Assembly (NCBI GenBank): GCA_045104975.1
Contig: JBGCCY010000035.1
Coordinates: 1-64,000, forward strand
Direction of reading: 5' to 3'
Length of the DNA: 64,000 nucleotides
Origin: CAJQQY01 sp045104975
GTDB lineage: Bacteria; Bacteroidota; Bacteroidia; Chitinophagales; Saprospiraceae
In this document: in pieces, positions 8,862 through 18,100 of the stretch
Numbering within the stretch: the first letter of the stretch is position 1
Layout of the letters: each line of letters starts with the position of its first letter
Position numbers and translations under genes: made by a program
Notes under the pieces: generated by a model
What the model saw: the letters and a program-made list of their open reading frames with translations, nothing else
The model's database searches: none
Told to the model about the DNA's origin: nothing

Positions 8862-9596
8862 ATGGGAAATTTATTTGATGGTCTTTTCTTATACGAAATA
8901 ATTTTAATGCTTTTGGGCTCAGTCCTATTTGGAGTCGTTATTTTTTTAATGGTAAAAAATAAGGAATTAAATAAAAACCACCTGATGGGAATTGGATTGG
9001 CAATAGTTATGATTGCTTTTCCGAGTATCAAATCTTTTTCTATTTCTGATGGAATTATCAATATCGAAAGAGACTTGGAAGAACTTAAAGAAAATCCAAA
9101 TGACAAGGAATTGGAAAAATCTTTGGAACAAGATCTCGGTACGATTGGTGACCGACCGATTAGCAATGCTGAGCGATTGACGACCTTGAGTGAAGCTAAC
9201 TTGGAATTAGGAAAAAAAGAAAAAGCGTCTACTTTAGCTAAAGAAGCATTAGTCAAATCTCCTAAAAATTTACAAGCTGCCGAGGTGGTCAAAGTTATTG
9301 AGGTGGATAAAAAAATTGAATCTTTAAGATCAAATCCTAATGACAGAAAGGCGAAAGATGAACTAAAAGCGGAAATCAAAAAACTAAAAGAAATACCCAC
9401 CAATAGTGGTAGAAGAACTAGTCATATTGCTCAAGGATATGAAGCTCTTGGTGATGAAGTGATGGCAAGAGCCTATATAGATTCAACTCGAATGTATCAG
9501 CCAAAACATCCTATCATAAAAAAATATGAAAATAAAAAGCCATTAATTCCTAAGAGTGATAAGTTTGATGGGAAAGAAGGTTCAGATGGAAATTAA
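8862..9596 (+). CDS. hypothetical membrane protein with charged TPR-like helical domain
   Basis: I do not recognise a named family for this 244-residue product. Two hydrophobic segments (about residues 10-31 and 41-58) are followed by a highly charged helical region. That region has TPR-like spacing around L-E-L-G-K-K-E-K-A-S-T-L-A-K-E-A-L and again near residue 195 (Y-E-A-L-G-D-E-V-M-A-R-A-Y), with a coiled-coil-like stretch at about 145-180. The tail is lysine-rich. The likely layout is a membrane anchor with a cytoplasmic helical domain. It lies just upstream of the giant hydrolase-CHAT gene in the same direction, but a strong terminator separates them, so a joint role is only a possibility. 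Confidence 0.8.
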   Translation: MGNLFDGLFLYEIILMLLGSVLFGVVIFLMVKNKELNKNHLMGIGLAIVMIAFPSIKSFSISDGIINIERDLEELKENPNDKELEKSLEQDLGTIGDRPISNAERLTTLSEANLELGKKEKASTLAKEALVKSPKNLQAAEVVKVIEVDKKIESLRSNPNDRKAKDELKAEIKKLKEIPTNSGRRTSHIAQGYEALGDEVMARAYIDSTRMYQPKHPIIKKYENKKPLIPKSDKFDGKEGSDGN

Positions 9597-9620
9597 GTAG
9601 TTATACTTGATAAAAAACAT

Positions 9621-9664
9621 AAAAAATCCCGAATTTTTGATCAATCAAAAATTCGGGATTTTTT
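9621..9664 (+). terminator. strong intrinsic terminator
   Basis: A perfect 20-base-pair stem (arms 9621-9640 and 9645-9664, core AATCCCGAATTTTTGA) with a 4-base loop ends in a T run to 9666. It lies 24 bases after the stop of the gene at 8862-9596. Confidence 0.9.
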
Positions 9665-9675
9665 TTCCATATTTT

Positions 9676-9711
9676 AAGTTCTCGACAATGCTCTCGCATT
9701 GTCACGAACTT
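9676..9711. repeat. imperfect inverted repeat before the giant CHAT gene
   Basis: The arms are AAGTTCTCGACAATGC (9676-9691) and GCATTGTCACGAACTT (9696-9711), with two mismatches around a 4-base loop. It is in the gap between the terminator at 9621-9664 and the gene at 9851. It may be a second hairpin, a repeat copy or a regulatory site. Confidence 0.45.
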
Positions 9712-9850
9712 ATTATTCTTATTTTCTCCACTAAATTCTCCTTTGTTTTCCCATCATTATTATTAACTTTATTACTTATATCTTTCTTTTAAATTTTAAA
9801 AGAAATAACAATACATCTACATTTCTAATAAAACTTCAATAAACCAAAAA

Positions 9851-12800
9851 ATGGCCACTTCAAAACTTGAAATTCGACTCCACGGAAAGAATGCGGAAAC
9901 CCAACAACAAGATCAAAATCTTGAATTTGCCAATTCAGCTTACGCGCTTTCAAGAACTATTGAAATCAATTCCACTCGTGGAACTAGCGATGAATTAATT
10001 TCAGAAAAGTTAGACCAAAAAGATTTAGTAGAATTTGAATTCGAAGATGGAACTATTTGGGTGACCCCTTCACCTGAAATCAATACTCTTTTCCCTTCTA
10101 ATAATCGATCAGAAGAAACCAGTACATTTATTCCAAATGCCTTGGAAATCCCAACTGAGAATCGAAGTATCGTCCGCAAGGTTTATTTGAAATTTGTCAA
10201 AATATTTAAACCAAAAGAAGTTGTCGCAGAATTTTCTGCAATGATAGTTGCTGCAAAAATCGAATCTGGTATTATAGAGAATGAAGGCGTTGCTCATGTC
10301 GATGCAAATTTTAAATTATCTCCTTTCTCACAAGATGAAAAAGATCCAGGTATTGATGAGACCAAACCAGTTTTGTTCTTTTTACATGGAACAAGTTCGA
10401 GTACAGTTGGATCTTTTGGAGAAATGGAAGGAACTGATACTTGGGAGGAATTTTGTCGTCATTATGGTTCCAACATTTTAGCATTAGAACATCGGACTTG
10501 GACTAAGAGTCCTTTTGAAAATGCACTCGATGCGATCAATGCTTTGCCAAAAAATACGAAGCTTCATGTGATCAGTCATTCCCGAGGTGGATTAGTTGGA
10601 GAAGTACTCTGCAGATGTAGTTCTCCTGATTCGCTTTTTTCCCCACAAGAAATAAAACTATTAAAGGATTTAGGAAGAGATAATGATGTTACTATTTTAA
10701 AACAATTAAATAAAGTTGCTCGCCAAAAAAATATCGTGGTAGAGAAATTTGTTCGAGTCGCTTGCCCTGCTGCGGGGACAACTATTTTGACCAAAAGGAT
10801 CGATCATTTTTTAAATATATTGTTAAATGTAATTGGTTATGGAACAGGTTTAAAAACCAATCCTCTTTTTGTCGGAATCAAATCTTTGCTCCTTGCTATC
10901 GTAGAGCAAAGAACTGATCCAAATGTTTTACCTGGCTTGGAATGTATGGTTCCAAGCACTCCGCTACAAAAAATCATCAATAATCATCAAATCAAAATCA
11001 AAAGTGATCTTGCCATTATTGCTGGTAACTCAGGAATGGGTGGCATCAAAAAAACACTTCTAACCATCATGTCAAAATTGTTCTATCGAATGGATAATGA
11101 CTTTGTGGTGGATACCGATTCGATGTATATGGGTGTAGTTAGAGAAAATGATATTTACTACAAATTCGTAGATGGAGGTGCCGTCGATCACTTCTGTTAT
11201 TTTAAAAATAAAAATTCTCGTAATAATATATTTACAGCAATCACGAGTCCTCGTTTTGATTCACCACCCGAATTCAAAACTGTCAATCGTGGAGAACGCA
11301 ATCGAAATATTACTACAATTCTTCCTGGTGGAAGTCTCGAACCAACTCCAGTTTCAGGTGACAAACCAATTGTAATTTTGATCCCAGGAATTATGGGTTC
11401 TAATTTATCCAATGGCGATTCTGAGATTTGGATTGATTATTTAAAAATGGCTAGTGGGAAACTGATGCAGCTCAACATGGGCAATAAAAATGTGTCAGCA
11501 AAATCTGTAGTTGGTACCGCTTATGGAAAATTAGTTGTTGACCTGAGCGATAAATATGATGTCGTGGTTTTCCCGTATGACTGGAGAAAATCACTTTCTG
11601 ATTCAGGAAAAATCTTAGCTGATAAAATAAATAAAGAACTTCTTCCTACTGAGCAATCCATACAAATTATTGCACATTCGATGGGTGGATTAGTCACTCG
11701 AGATGTGATGATGAATCATCCTAAAACTTGGGAAAAGTTAAACGCTATTCCAAATTTTAAATGTATTCTTTTAGGTACTCCTTGGCAAGGTTCCTACGGT
11801 ATTCCTGAAATTATCACAGGCATGGGAGGCCCGATAAAAAGTGTAAGCCGACTAGCCATCTTTCAAAGTAGAAAAGATTTATTGGAAGTTTTTGTTCAAT
11901 ACTCTGGGCTATTACAATTGTTGCCAATTTATGAAGGAGCACATGATTTTGATGATTTAGAATTATGGAAAACGCTGCAAGCAGTTACCGATGATTCTCT
12001 TTGGGCATTGCCAAATCAAAAAGATTTGGAAGAGTTTAAAACCTACAAAAAGAAATTTCACCAATTTAAAGATTGGAATCTCAACAAGGTATTTTACATC
12101 GCAGGGAAGGATGATCGAACGCTTTCTAACTTTGTTTGCCGAGATCAATATGGTGCAATAATAAATGAAAAAAATACTACCTCACTCAAAACTGGAATTA
12201 CAAAACCTGGACTTTTTACTCATAAAAATTACGAACTAGTTTTTGAAGCAACTGGCGAAGGAGATGGAAGCGTCACTTGGGACTCTGGAATTCCAAAACA
12301 ATTAGAAGCTCATCAAGTTTTCTATGCAGATACGATTCATGGCGAACTAGCCAACGACCAAAATCGGTTCGAAGCCATCAAAGATATTTTGGCCAACGGA
12401 ACAACTAATCGCTTACCCAATAAACGACCAACCTCTCGAGCTATCCAAAGTGTATTGCTAATTGAAAATGAAGAGATACTTTCTAACGATGTAAATATTT
12501 TGGCAAAAAATATTTTAGGATTAAGTACCGACCCTATTTATCATACCAAAAACAATGAGAAGAAAACCGATATAAAAGTTGTTGTCAAAAATGGACATCT
12601 TCGCTATGCCACCTACCCTATTTTAGTGGGACATTTCAAAGATGATGGAATTGTAAGTGCCGAGTATGTGATTGATAGTATGTTGAATCATAAACTTTCC
12701 GAAAGGGAAGCATTTGGTCTATACCCTGGAGATATTGGAACGAACCTAGTACACCTGGAAGATCAAATGCATGACATTGGTGTAGTGGTGATCGGATTAG

Positions 12801-15274
12801 GCTCAGTTGAAAATTTGACACCTTTCAAACTAAGTGAAACAATCGAACTTGGTTGCCTAGAATATTTACTATCCGTTTGTAAAAATGAAAACAAAGATAA
12901 GAATGATAAAGTTGGAATTTCTACGCTTTTGATAGGAAGTAATTATGCTAATCTTTCGCTCAACAATTCGATCAATGCTATTTTGGAAGGTATCATTAAT
13001 GCCAATAAAAAAGTCCAAAATATGGGTACTAATTTACCCATCATCGCCGAAATTGAATTTATCGAATTATACAAAGACAAAGCGGATGAAACTTTTTTCA
13101 CCTTAAATCAAATTCAAAAAAGAAATAGTTTTTACCATATTGACCTAGAACATCCTTTGGAGCGAGTCGATGGAGCGAGATCTTTTCTACCTTTAAATAG
13201 CCAAAAAGAATGGTGGCGAAGAATTACCGCAACCATCAAAAAAGATCCGATCAGTAAATCTAAACATCTTGTTTTTAGTGCTTCGACAGGTAGAGCCATG
13301 GTTGAAATTAATGAGTCGTTTGCCAATTTGCACATCATAGATGCCTTGCTCGATGATAATAAAAAACATACCAATTGGGATCGAGAATTAACCAAAGCAG
13401 TTTTTGAATTATTGATTCCAAATGAGTTTAAAATCTCTTTTAGAAATCAACAAAATATTTTATTGATTTTAGATCATAAGACAGCTAGTTACCCTTGGGA
13501 ACTTTTAAACTATGATGAAAACTTAGAAATGCCGATTGTAGTTTCCGCAGGAATGATTCGCCAATTAGCTACTTCGCATAGTCGAAAAATGATTAAACCT
13601 GTCATTGAAAATTCTGCTTTAATCATTGGTGATCCTATTTTAGATAAAAAATCGGGAGTACCTCAGTTGCCTGAAGCGGCGATAGAAGCGAAAATGGTTG
13701 ATCGACTATTGCAAGCACATGGTTACGAAACTACGCCTAGGATTCAACAACCTTTCAGAGAAATTTTCAAAAAATTATATGACGAATATAAAATAATTCA
13801 CATCGCCAGTCATGGTGTAATTGATTATGGTGAAGACAAAAAAACGGGTATTTTATTATCCAACAATATTGTCCTGACTGCTGCTGAAATCAATCAGATC
13901 AGTAGTACTCCTGAATTGGTTTTTATCAATAGTTGCTACATGGGAAATGTGAGTCCTGACAAGGAAGAATACTTTAGAGGAAAATATAAATTGGCTGCGA
14001 ACATCGGAGTTCAGTTTATTGAGAATGGTGTTAAAGCTGTGGTCGTAGCAGGTTGGGCCGTTGATGATTCTGCTGCCAAAAGATTTGCGGAAGTATTTTA
14101 TGATCGAATGTTAGCTGGTGAAAATTTTGCTGATGCTGTCAAAGCTGCTCGAGCAACTTGCTTCCGAGAATTCCATAGAAACAACAAAAAGAAAGACAAC
14201 CAATGCTATGGTGATCAATATTATCAATTGGTTAAAAAACCTCAAAAATCTGGAGAGGAATACCAGTACATTTTAGAAAAAGAAATACTCATTGATTTAG
14301 AAAATCTAATTGATGATACTAAATCCAATCGCAAACGGGGGGTTAACTTTTTAGAAAAATTACAATTGATTTCAAGAGGAATTGATGAAACTAATTTGCG
14401 AAATGCTAGAATCACAGAATTAGAAATTAGAGCATACGTAGAGTTACAAGAATACGAAACCGCTTTGCAAAAATTTGAAGTTTTATTCAAAGAAAAAGAA
14501 GCTACATTCTCTGTTAAAGCATTAGAACTTTGGTGTAACTGTAAAATAAAAGTACTCACTAAAATGAATATTGATGGAAACAAAAAGTACCTCATGCAGG
14601 AACTAAAAAAGACCATCAAGAAGATGAATGATTTGTTGGAGTTAGGAGAAACCTCTGAGCGACACAATCTCATGGGTAGCATCCAAAAAAGGCAATTCAT
14701 GATTTTTGATAATCTGGATAATTTAAAGAAACAGAGAAATGCCATCATTGAGTCGGCGAATCATTATCGCAAAGGTTATGAAATAGGTCAAGAAACCTAC
14801 TCATTGACCAGTTGGATTATTGCCGAAAAACTGATTAATGATGAAAAACGAATGAAGGAACTTGATGAAGTATTAGGTAAAAATACCTTGGCTTATATTG
14901 AAGAATCATTAGATATTTTGGATAACAATAAAAAAGATCATGATGAATTTTGGGATATTATCAAACCTGTCAATTTAAAACAAGCTGAATTACTTTTTTA
15001 CATTGATGAAATGGATGACAAAAAATCTAAAACATCAGCTAATCTAAAAAAACGTAAAACCATTGTTACAAGTATCAAAAATCTATATTCTCACGCTTGG
15101 AAAATAGGCGGAGGTTCACCTAGACATATCGCTTCAGAAATTTTACAAATGGAGTTTATCCTAAAATCGATGATCGATTTAGAAAAAGCAAAACCAGCTG
15201 AAGATCGTAGAAATTTAGAAACTACAATTAATGCGATGGATGAGTTAATTGATTTCTTTAGAGAAATTCGCTAG
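9851..15274 (+). CDS. giant multidomain protein: two lipase-like alpha/beta hydrolases plus CHAT caspase-like protease
   Basis: This 1807-residue product joins several enzyme domains. Residues 1-165 are unrecognised. Residues about 170-460 form a lipase-like alpha/beta hydrolase: H179-G, S244 in S-H-S-R-G-G, D417 or D421, and H447. Residues about 500-850 are a second, LCAT/PGAP1-like hydrolase: P-G-I-M-G-S, S610 in A-H-S-M-G-G, D805 and H830. Residues 890-1090 include V-V-V-I-G-L-G-S, loosely like the macro-type N-domain of M17 peptidases. Residues about 1180-1460 are a CHAT domain (caspase-like) with the dyad H1321 (A-S-H-G) and C1362 (N-S-C-Y-M-G). The rest is helical, TPR or TRAFs-binding-like. 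There is no signal peptide, so it is probably cytoplasmic. CHAT proteases act in bacterial conflict systems. Here one may activate or release the hydrolases; that is inference. Confidence 0.9.
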   Translation: MATSKLEIRLHGKNAETQQQDQNLEFANSAYALSRTIEINSTRGTSDELISEKLDQKDLVEFEFEDGTIWVTPSPEINTLFPSNNRSEETSTFIPNALEIPTENRSIVRKVYLKFVKIFKPKEVVAEFSAMIVAAKIESGIIENEGVAHVDANFKLSPFSQDEKDPGIDETKPVLFFLHGTSSSTVGSFGEMEGTDTWEEFCRHYGSNILALEHRTWTKSPFENALDAINALPKNTKLHVISHSRGGLVGEVLCRCSSPDSLFSPQEIKLLKDLGRDNDVTILKQLNKVARQKNIVVEKFVRVACPAAGTTILTKRIDHFLNILLNVIGYGTGLKTNPLFVGIKSLLLAIVEQRTDPNVLPGLECMVPSTPLQKIINNHQIKIKSDLAIIAGNSGMGGIKKTLLTIMSKLFYRMDNDFVVDTDSMYMGVVRENDIYYKFVDGGAVDHFCYFKNKNSRNNIFTAITSPRFDSPPEFKTVNRGERNRNITTILPGGSLEPTPVSGDKPIVILIPGIMGSNLSNGDSEIWIDYLKMASGKLMQLNMGNKNVSAKSVVGTAYGKLVVDLSDKYDVVVFPYDWRKSLSDSGKILADKINKELLPTEQSIQIIAHSMGGLVTRDVMMNHPKTWEKLNAIPNFKCILLGTPWQGSYGIPEIITGMGGPIKSVSRLAIFQSRKDLLEVFVQYSGLLQLLPIYEGAHDFDDLELWKTLQAVTDDSLWALPNQKDLEEFKTYKKKFHQFKDWNLNKVFYIAGKDDRTLSNFVCRDQYGAIINEKNTTSLKTGITKPGLFTHKNYELVFEATGEGDGSVTWDSGIPKQLEAHQVFYADTIHGELANDQNRFEAIKDILANGTTNRLPNKRPTSRAIQSVLLIENEEILSNDVNILAKNILGLSTDPIYHTKNNEKKTDIKVVVKNGHLRYATYPILVGHFKDDGIVSAEYVIDSMLNHKLSEREAFGLYPGDIGTNLVHLEDQMHDIGVVVIGLGSVENLTPFKLSETIELGCLEYLLSVCKNENKDKNDKVGISTLLIGSNYANLSLNNSINAILEGIINANKKVQNMGTNLPIIAEIEFIELYKDKADETFFTLNQIQKRNSFYHIDLEHPLERVDGARSFLPLNSQKEWWRRITATIKKDPISKSKHLVFSASTGRAMVEINESFANLHIIDALLDDNKKHTNWDRELTKAVFELLIPNEFKISFRNQQNILLILDHKTASYPWELLNYDENLEMPIVVSAGMIRQLATSHSRKMIKPVIENSALIIGDPILDKKSGVPQLPEAAIEAKMVDRLLQAHGYETTPRIQQPFREIFKKLYDEYKIIHIASHGVIDYGEDKKTGILLSNNIVLTAAEINQISSTPELVFINSCYMGNVSPDKEEYFRGKYKLAANIGVQFIENGVKAVVVAGWAVDDSAAKRFAEVFYDRMLAGENFADAVKAARATCFREFHRNNKKKDNQCYGDQYYQLVKKPQKSGEEYQYILEKEILIDLENLIDDTKSNRKRGVNFLEKLQLISRGIDETNLRNARITELEIRAYVELQEYETALQKFEVLFKEKEATFSVKALELWCNCKIKVLTKMNIDGNKKYLMQELKKTIKKMNDLLELGETSERHNLMGSIQKRQFMIFDNLDNLKKQRNAIIESANHYRKGYEIGQETYSLTSWIIAEKLINDEKRMKELDEVLGKNTLAYIEESLDILDNNKKDHDEFWDIIKPVNLKQAELLFYIDEMDDKKSKTSANLKKRKTIVTSIKNLYSHAWKIGGGSPRHIASEILQMEFILKSMIDLEKAKPAEDRRNLETTINAMDELIDFFREIR

Positions 15275-15352
15275 ATTCAATGGGCTTAGTTATCAGTTTT
15301 TTTTGAAGCCTTCCTCAGACCAAAGTTCAAAATGGATAATCAATATGTTTTT

Positions 15353-15414
15353 TTAACCACAGAGGACACAGAGCACTCCGTTTACTCTGTGTCCTCTGTG
15401 TCCTCTGCGGTTAA
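15353..15414. repeat. CACAGAGGACACAGAG-type palindromic repeat
   Basis: The left arm TTAACCACAGAGGACACAGAG (here 15353-15373) faces a right arm CTCTGTGTCC...GCGGTTAA (15385-15414) that carries one extra internal TGTCCTC unit. The 11-base loop is CACTCCGTTTA. Elements built from CAGAGGACACAGAG words are common intergenic repeats in bacterial genomes. It follows the giant CHAT gene by about 80 bases and may also stop transcription. Confidence 0.6.
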
Positions 15415-15520
15415 ATATAGTTTTCTAGTTTGCCCATTATACACTTCGACAACTTAATTAAAATTAGTTTGTTTATTTGCTGTTCAACTACAATTCAAAA
15501 AATAAAATCAAAATAATAAA

Positions 15521-16681
15521 ATGAAGAATTTCGAATTTAAGAATCCTACTAAAATAATTTTTGGAAAAGATACCATTCCAAAGTTGACCAAACAACTTCC
15601 TGAAAATGCAAAGATTATGATGCTTTATGGAGGTGGAAGTATCAAGCGGAATGGTGTTTATGAACAAGTAAAATCTGCTTTGGAAGGATTTGAAGTAATT
15701 GAATTCGGAGGAATTCCTGCTAATCCTGAATATGATATTTTGATGGATGCTTTGAAAATTATCAAAGAAGAAAAGGTAACTTATTTACTTGCTGTCGGTG
15801 GTGGTTCTGTAATTGATGGTGTAAAATTTCTTTCTGCAGCAGCCTTATATGAAGGTGATGAACCTTGGGACATTTTAGCAAAATCAATTCGAACTTACAC
15901 AGGAATGCCTTTTGGTACAGTTTTGACTTTGCCAGCGACCGGTTCTGAAATGAATTCTGGATCAGTTATCACTCGCCATTCTTTGAAAGAAAAAAGAACC
16001 ATGGGTGGACCAGGGTTGTTTCCACAGTTTTCGATTCTTGATCCTCAAGTCGTTCATTCTATTCCTAAAAGACAATTGGCTAATGGGATCGTGGATGCTT
16101 ACACCCATGTGTTAGAACAATATATGACTTACCCTGCTGGAGCATTTTTGCAAGACAGAATTGCCGAAGGAATTTTACAAACTCTCATTGAAATTGCTCC
16201 AAGAATTATTGCTGACCCTACGGACTATGAAGCAGCCTCTAATTTCATGTGGTCTTGCACGATGGCATTGAATGGTTTGATTCAATTAGGCGTACCAACC
16301 GATTGGGCAGTTCACATGATGGGTCATGAATTGACAGCACTTTATGGTATCGACCATGCTCGAACTTTAGCGATCATTGCACCGAGTCACTATCGATATA
16401 ATTTAGAAACGAAGAAAGAAAAATTAGCACAATACGGTGAGCGAGTTTGGAATATCTCAGAAGGAACAATAGAAGAAAAAGCAAAAGCGGCAATTGTAAA
16501 AACAGAAGAATTTTTACATTCCTTAGATATTAAAACGACCTTAAAAGAATATACTGAAGAGTACGAAGGAACAGCTGAAACGATTGCTCAAAGATTTGTA
16601 GATCGCGGTTGGAAAGGATTAGGTGAACACCGAAATCTAGCTCCCGAAGATGTAGAAAAAATAGTAAAAATGAGTTATTAA
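15521..16681 (+). CDS. yqhD: iron-containing alcohol dehydrogenase, YqhD/BdhA type
   Basis: The 386-residue product aligns by eye along its length with E. coli YqhD, an NADPH-dependent aldehyde reductase of the iron-containing alcohol dehydrogenase family. The nucleotide-binding motif L-A-V-G-G-G-S-V-I-D-G is at residues 90-100, and L-P-A-T-G-S-E-M-N at 137-145. The four metal ligands of YqhD are conserved as D192, H196, H265 and H279. The motif Y-G-G-G-S near residue 36 is also shared. The role is probably detoxification of short-chain or lipid-derived aldehydes, or alcohol metabolism, in the cytoplasm. It appears monocistronic, flanked by a repeat upstream and a hairpin downstream. The exact substrate is not known. 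Confidence 0.93.
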   Translation: MKNFEFKNPTKIIFGKDTIPKLTKQLPENAKIMMLYGGGSIKRNGVYEQVKSALEGFEVIEFGGIPANPEYDILMDALKIIKEEKVTYLLAVGGGSVIDGVKFLSAAALYEGDEPWDILAKSIRTYTGMPFGTVLTLPATGSEMNSGSVITRHSLKEKRTMGGPGLFPQFSILDPQVVHSIPKRQLANGIVDAYTHVLEQYMTYPAGAFLQDRIAEGILQTLIEIAPRIIADPTDYEAASNFMWSCTMALNGLIQLGVPTDWAVHMMGHELTALYGIDHARTLAIIAPSHYRYNLETKKEKLAQYGERVWNISEGTIEEKAKAAIVKTEEFLHSLDIKTTLKEYTEEYEGTAETIAQRFVDRGWKGLGEHRNLAPEDVEKIVKMSY

Positions 16682-16690
16682 AAATACTAG

Positions 16691-16722
16691 TCCGTGCCAT
16701 TGTTCCATAACCGTGGCACGGA
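16691..16722. terminator. hairpin between convergent genes
   Basis: A perfect 9-bp stem, TCCGTGCCA (16691-16699) with TGGCACGGA (16714-16722), is followed by TGTTTT. It lies between the convergent yqhD-like and lectin-OmpA genes. Confidence 0.65.
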
Positions 16723-16756
16723 TGTTTTAAAAACTAAAATCATTTTTTCGAAAAAA

Positions 16757-17839
16757 CTAAGCTCTCGGTTTCACCAAATAAACATCCACTCTCCTATTTA
16801 TTTTTCTTCCTTCCACCGTTCCATTATTTTCTTTTGGAAAACTTTCTCCATATCCTTTTGCTTTAATTCTCTTTTTATCTATTCCATTTTGCAATAAATA
16901 TTTCGCCACTTCATCCGCTCTTTTTTGAGAAATAATTTTATTCGTTCTAGCATCTCCCGAACTATCGGTGTTTCCGTAAATAAAAATATTCATTTGCTTA
17001 TTTTCCTTAAGCAAGTTGACTAATCGATTTAGTTCTCTTAAATCATTCGTTTTCAACGTTGATTTGCCAGTAGAAAATTCCACATTTTTTAAAGAATAAA
17101 TTTCACCATCCAGTAATTGTGTTTTGGTTTTTTCATCAAAATTAGCCACTTCGGTAAACCTCATTTTTTCTAAACATATTTCTTGTAAATTATAAGAACC
17201 TCCCGTCGCAGCCGAAAAACCCCAATAAACATTAGGGTTTCCTTTGAATATCTTTCCAACAATATCAATTTGCTTAATGATTCGTAAATTATTATCAATG
17301 AAGATTTGAAACTCTTTGGCATAAGGATTCCAAATAACTTTCACTCGATGCAATTTACAATCTTCAATATTTCTTCGATTAGGTAAAATGGGAATCGGTT
17401 TTGATTCACCAATTCCGTGATTCAAATTTCCATTCATCATGATAGCCATGTGATCAAATTCTGGATCATCTCGGTGATGATTTTGGTAGGTATCCATCTC
17501 TATTCCGAGTGACGGTTTTAATCTACCAAACCCCATTCCTTCTCCTGGCATACCTGTTCTTAATTTGTCATGAAAGATAAAAACGATTCCATCTGCTCCT
17601 TGATCAGAGCAACCAAATTTTAAATCAATTTCCATTTCAAAAGGATCATTCAAATTAATTGGATTTTTAAACCAAAGCGTTCCTCCTTGCCATTCCATAG
17701 CTTTAGTTAATCTATAACAATGCTCTCCCGTGCGAACTGCATCTCCAGTTACCCGAAAAGATTCAGGTGTTAATTTTACCTCTTGAGAATAAATAAGAAA
17801 GGAAAAAAATAAAAATACAACGGAGTAAAATAGTTTCAT
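16757..17839 (-). CDS. secreted L-type lectin domain fused to OmpA peptidoglycan-binding domain
   Basis: The 360-residue product starts with a signal peptide (cleavage near S-Q at 18-19). Residues about 25-235 look like an L-type (legume-like) lectin sandwich: G-A-D-G-I-V-F-I-F-H, then G-I-E-M-D-T-Y-Q-N near 131, then N-V-Y-W-G-F-S-A-A-T-G-G near 208. Residues about 245-357 are an OmpA-like domain, with the peptidoglycan-anchor pattern I-Y-G-N-T-D-S-S-G-D-A-R-T-N and S-Q-K-R-A-D-E-V. The product probably sits in the periplasm or outer membrane, bound to peptidoglycan and presenting a sugar-binding domain. The gene is monocistronic, divergent from the metalloprotease gene. The bound glycan is unknown. 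Confidence 0.85.
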   Translation of the reverse strand: MKLFYSVVFLFFSFLIYSQEVKLTPESFRVTGDAVRTGEHCYRLTKAMEWQGGTLWFKNPINLNDPFEMEIDLKFGCSDQGADGIVFIFHDKLRTGMPGEGMGFGRLKPSLGIEMDTYQNHHRDDPEFDHMAIMMNGNLNHGIGESKPIPILPNRRNIEDCKLHRVKVIWNPYAKEFQIFIDNNLRIIKQIDIVGKIFKGNPNVYWGFSAATGGSYNLQEICLEKMRFTEVANFDEKTKTQLLDGEIYSLKNVEFSTGKSTLKTNDLRELNRLVNLLKENKQMNIFIYGNTDSSGDARTNKIISQKRADEVAKYLLQNGIDKKRIKAKGYGESFPKENNGTVEGRKINRRVDVYLVKPRA

Positions 17840-18100
17840 TTTTTTTTATTAAAAATGAGAAACTTCAAGGTTTTAATAAAAATCTTTCGACGAACGTAAA
17901 GAAATAATTGTATTAAATTATAGAATTAATTTTAAAGCCTTGGATTTAAATGTATATCCATTAAAACCAAAAAAAATGAAAAATATTCTTTTTCTAAATT
18001 TAATATCCTCTCATTTTTATATATTCGCTAAATGATAAAAAACCAAAAAAAACATTTAAGAATTAATTTTTATTGATCATATTCAAAATCGACAAACAAA

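Noticed and set aside
9607..9792. 61-codon plus-strand frame
   Set aside because: It runs through the perfect terminator hairpin at 9621-9664 and has no recognisable domain.
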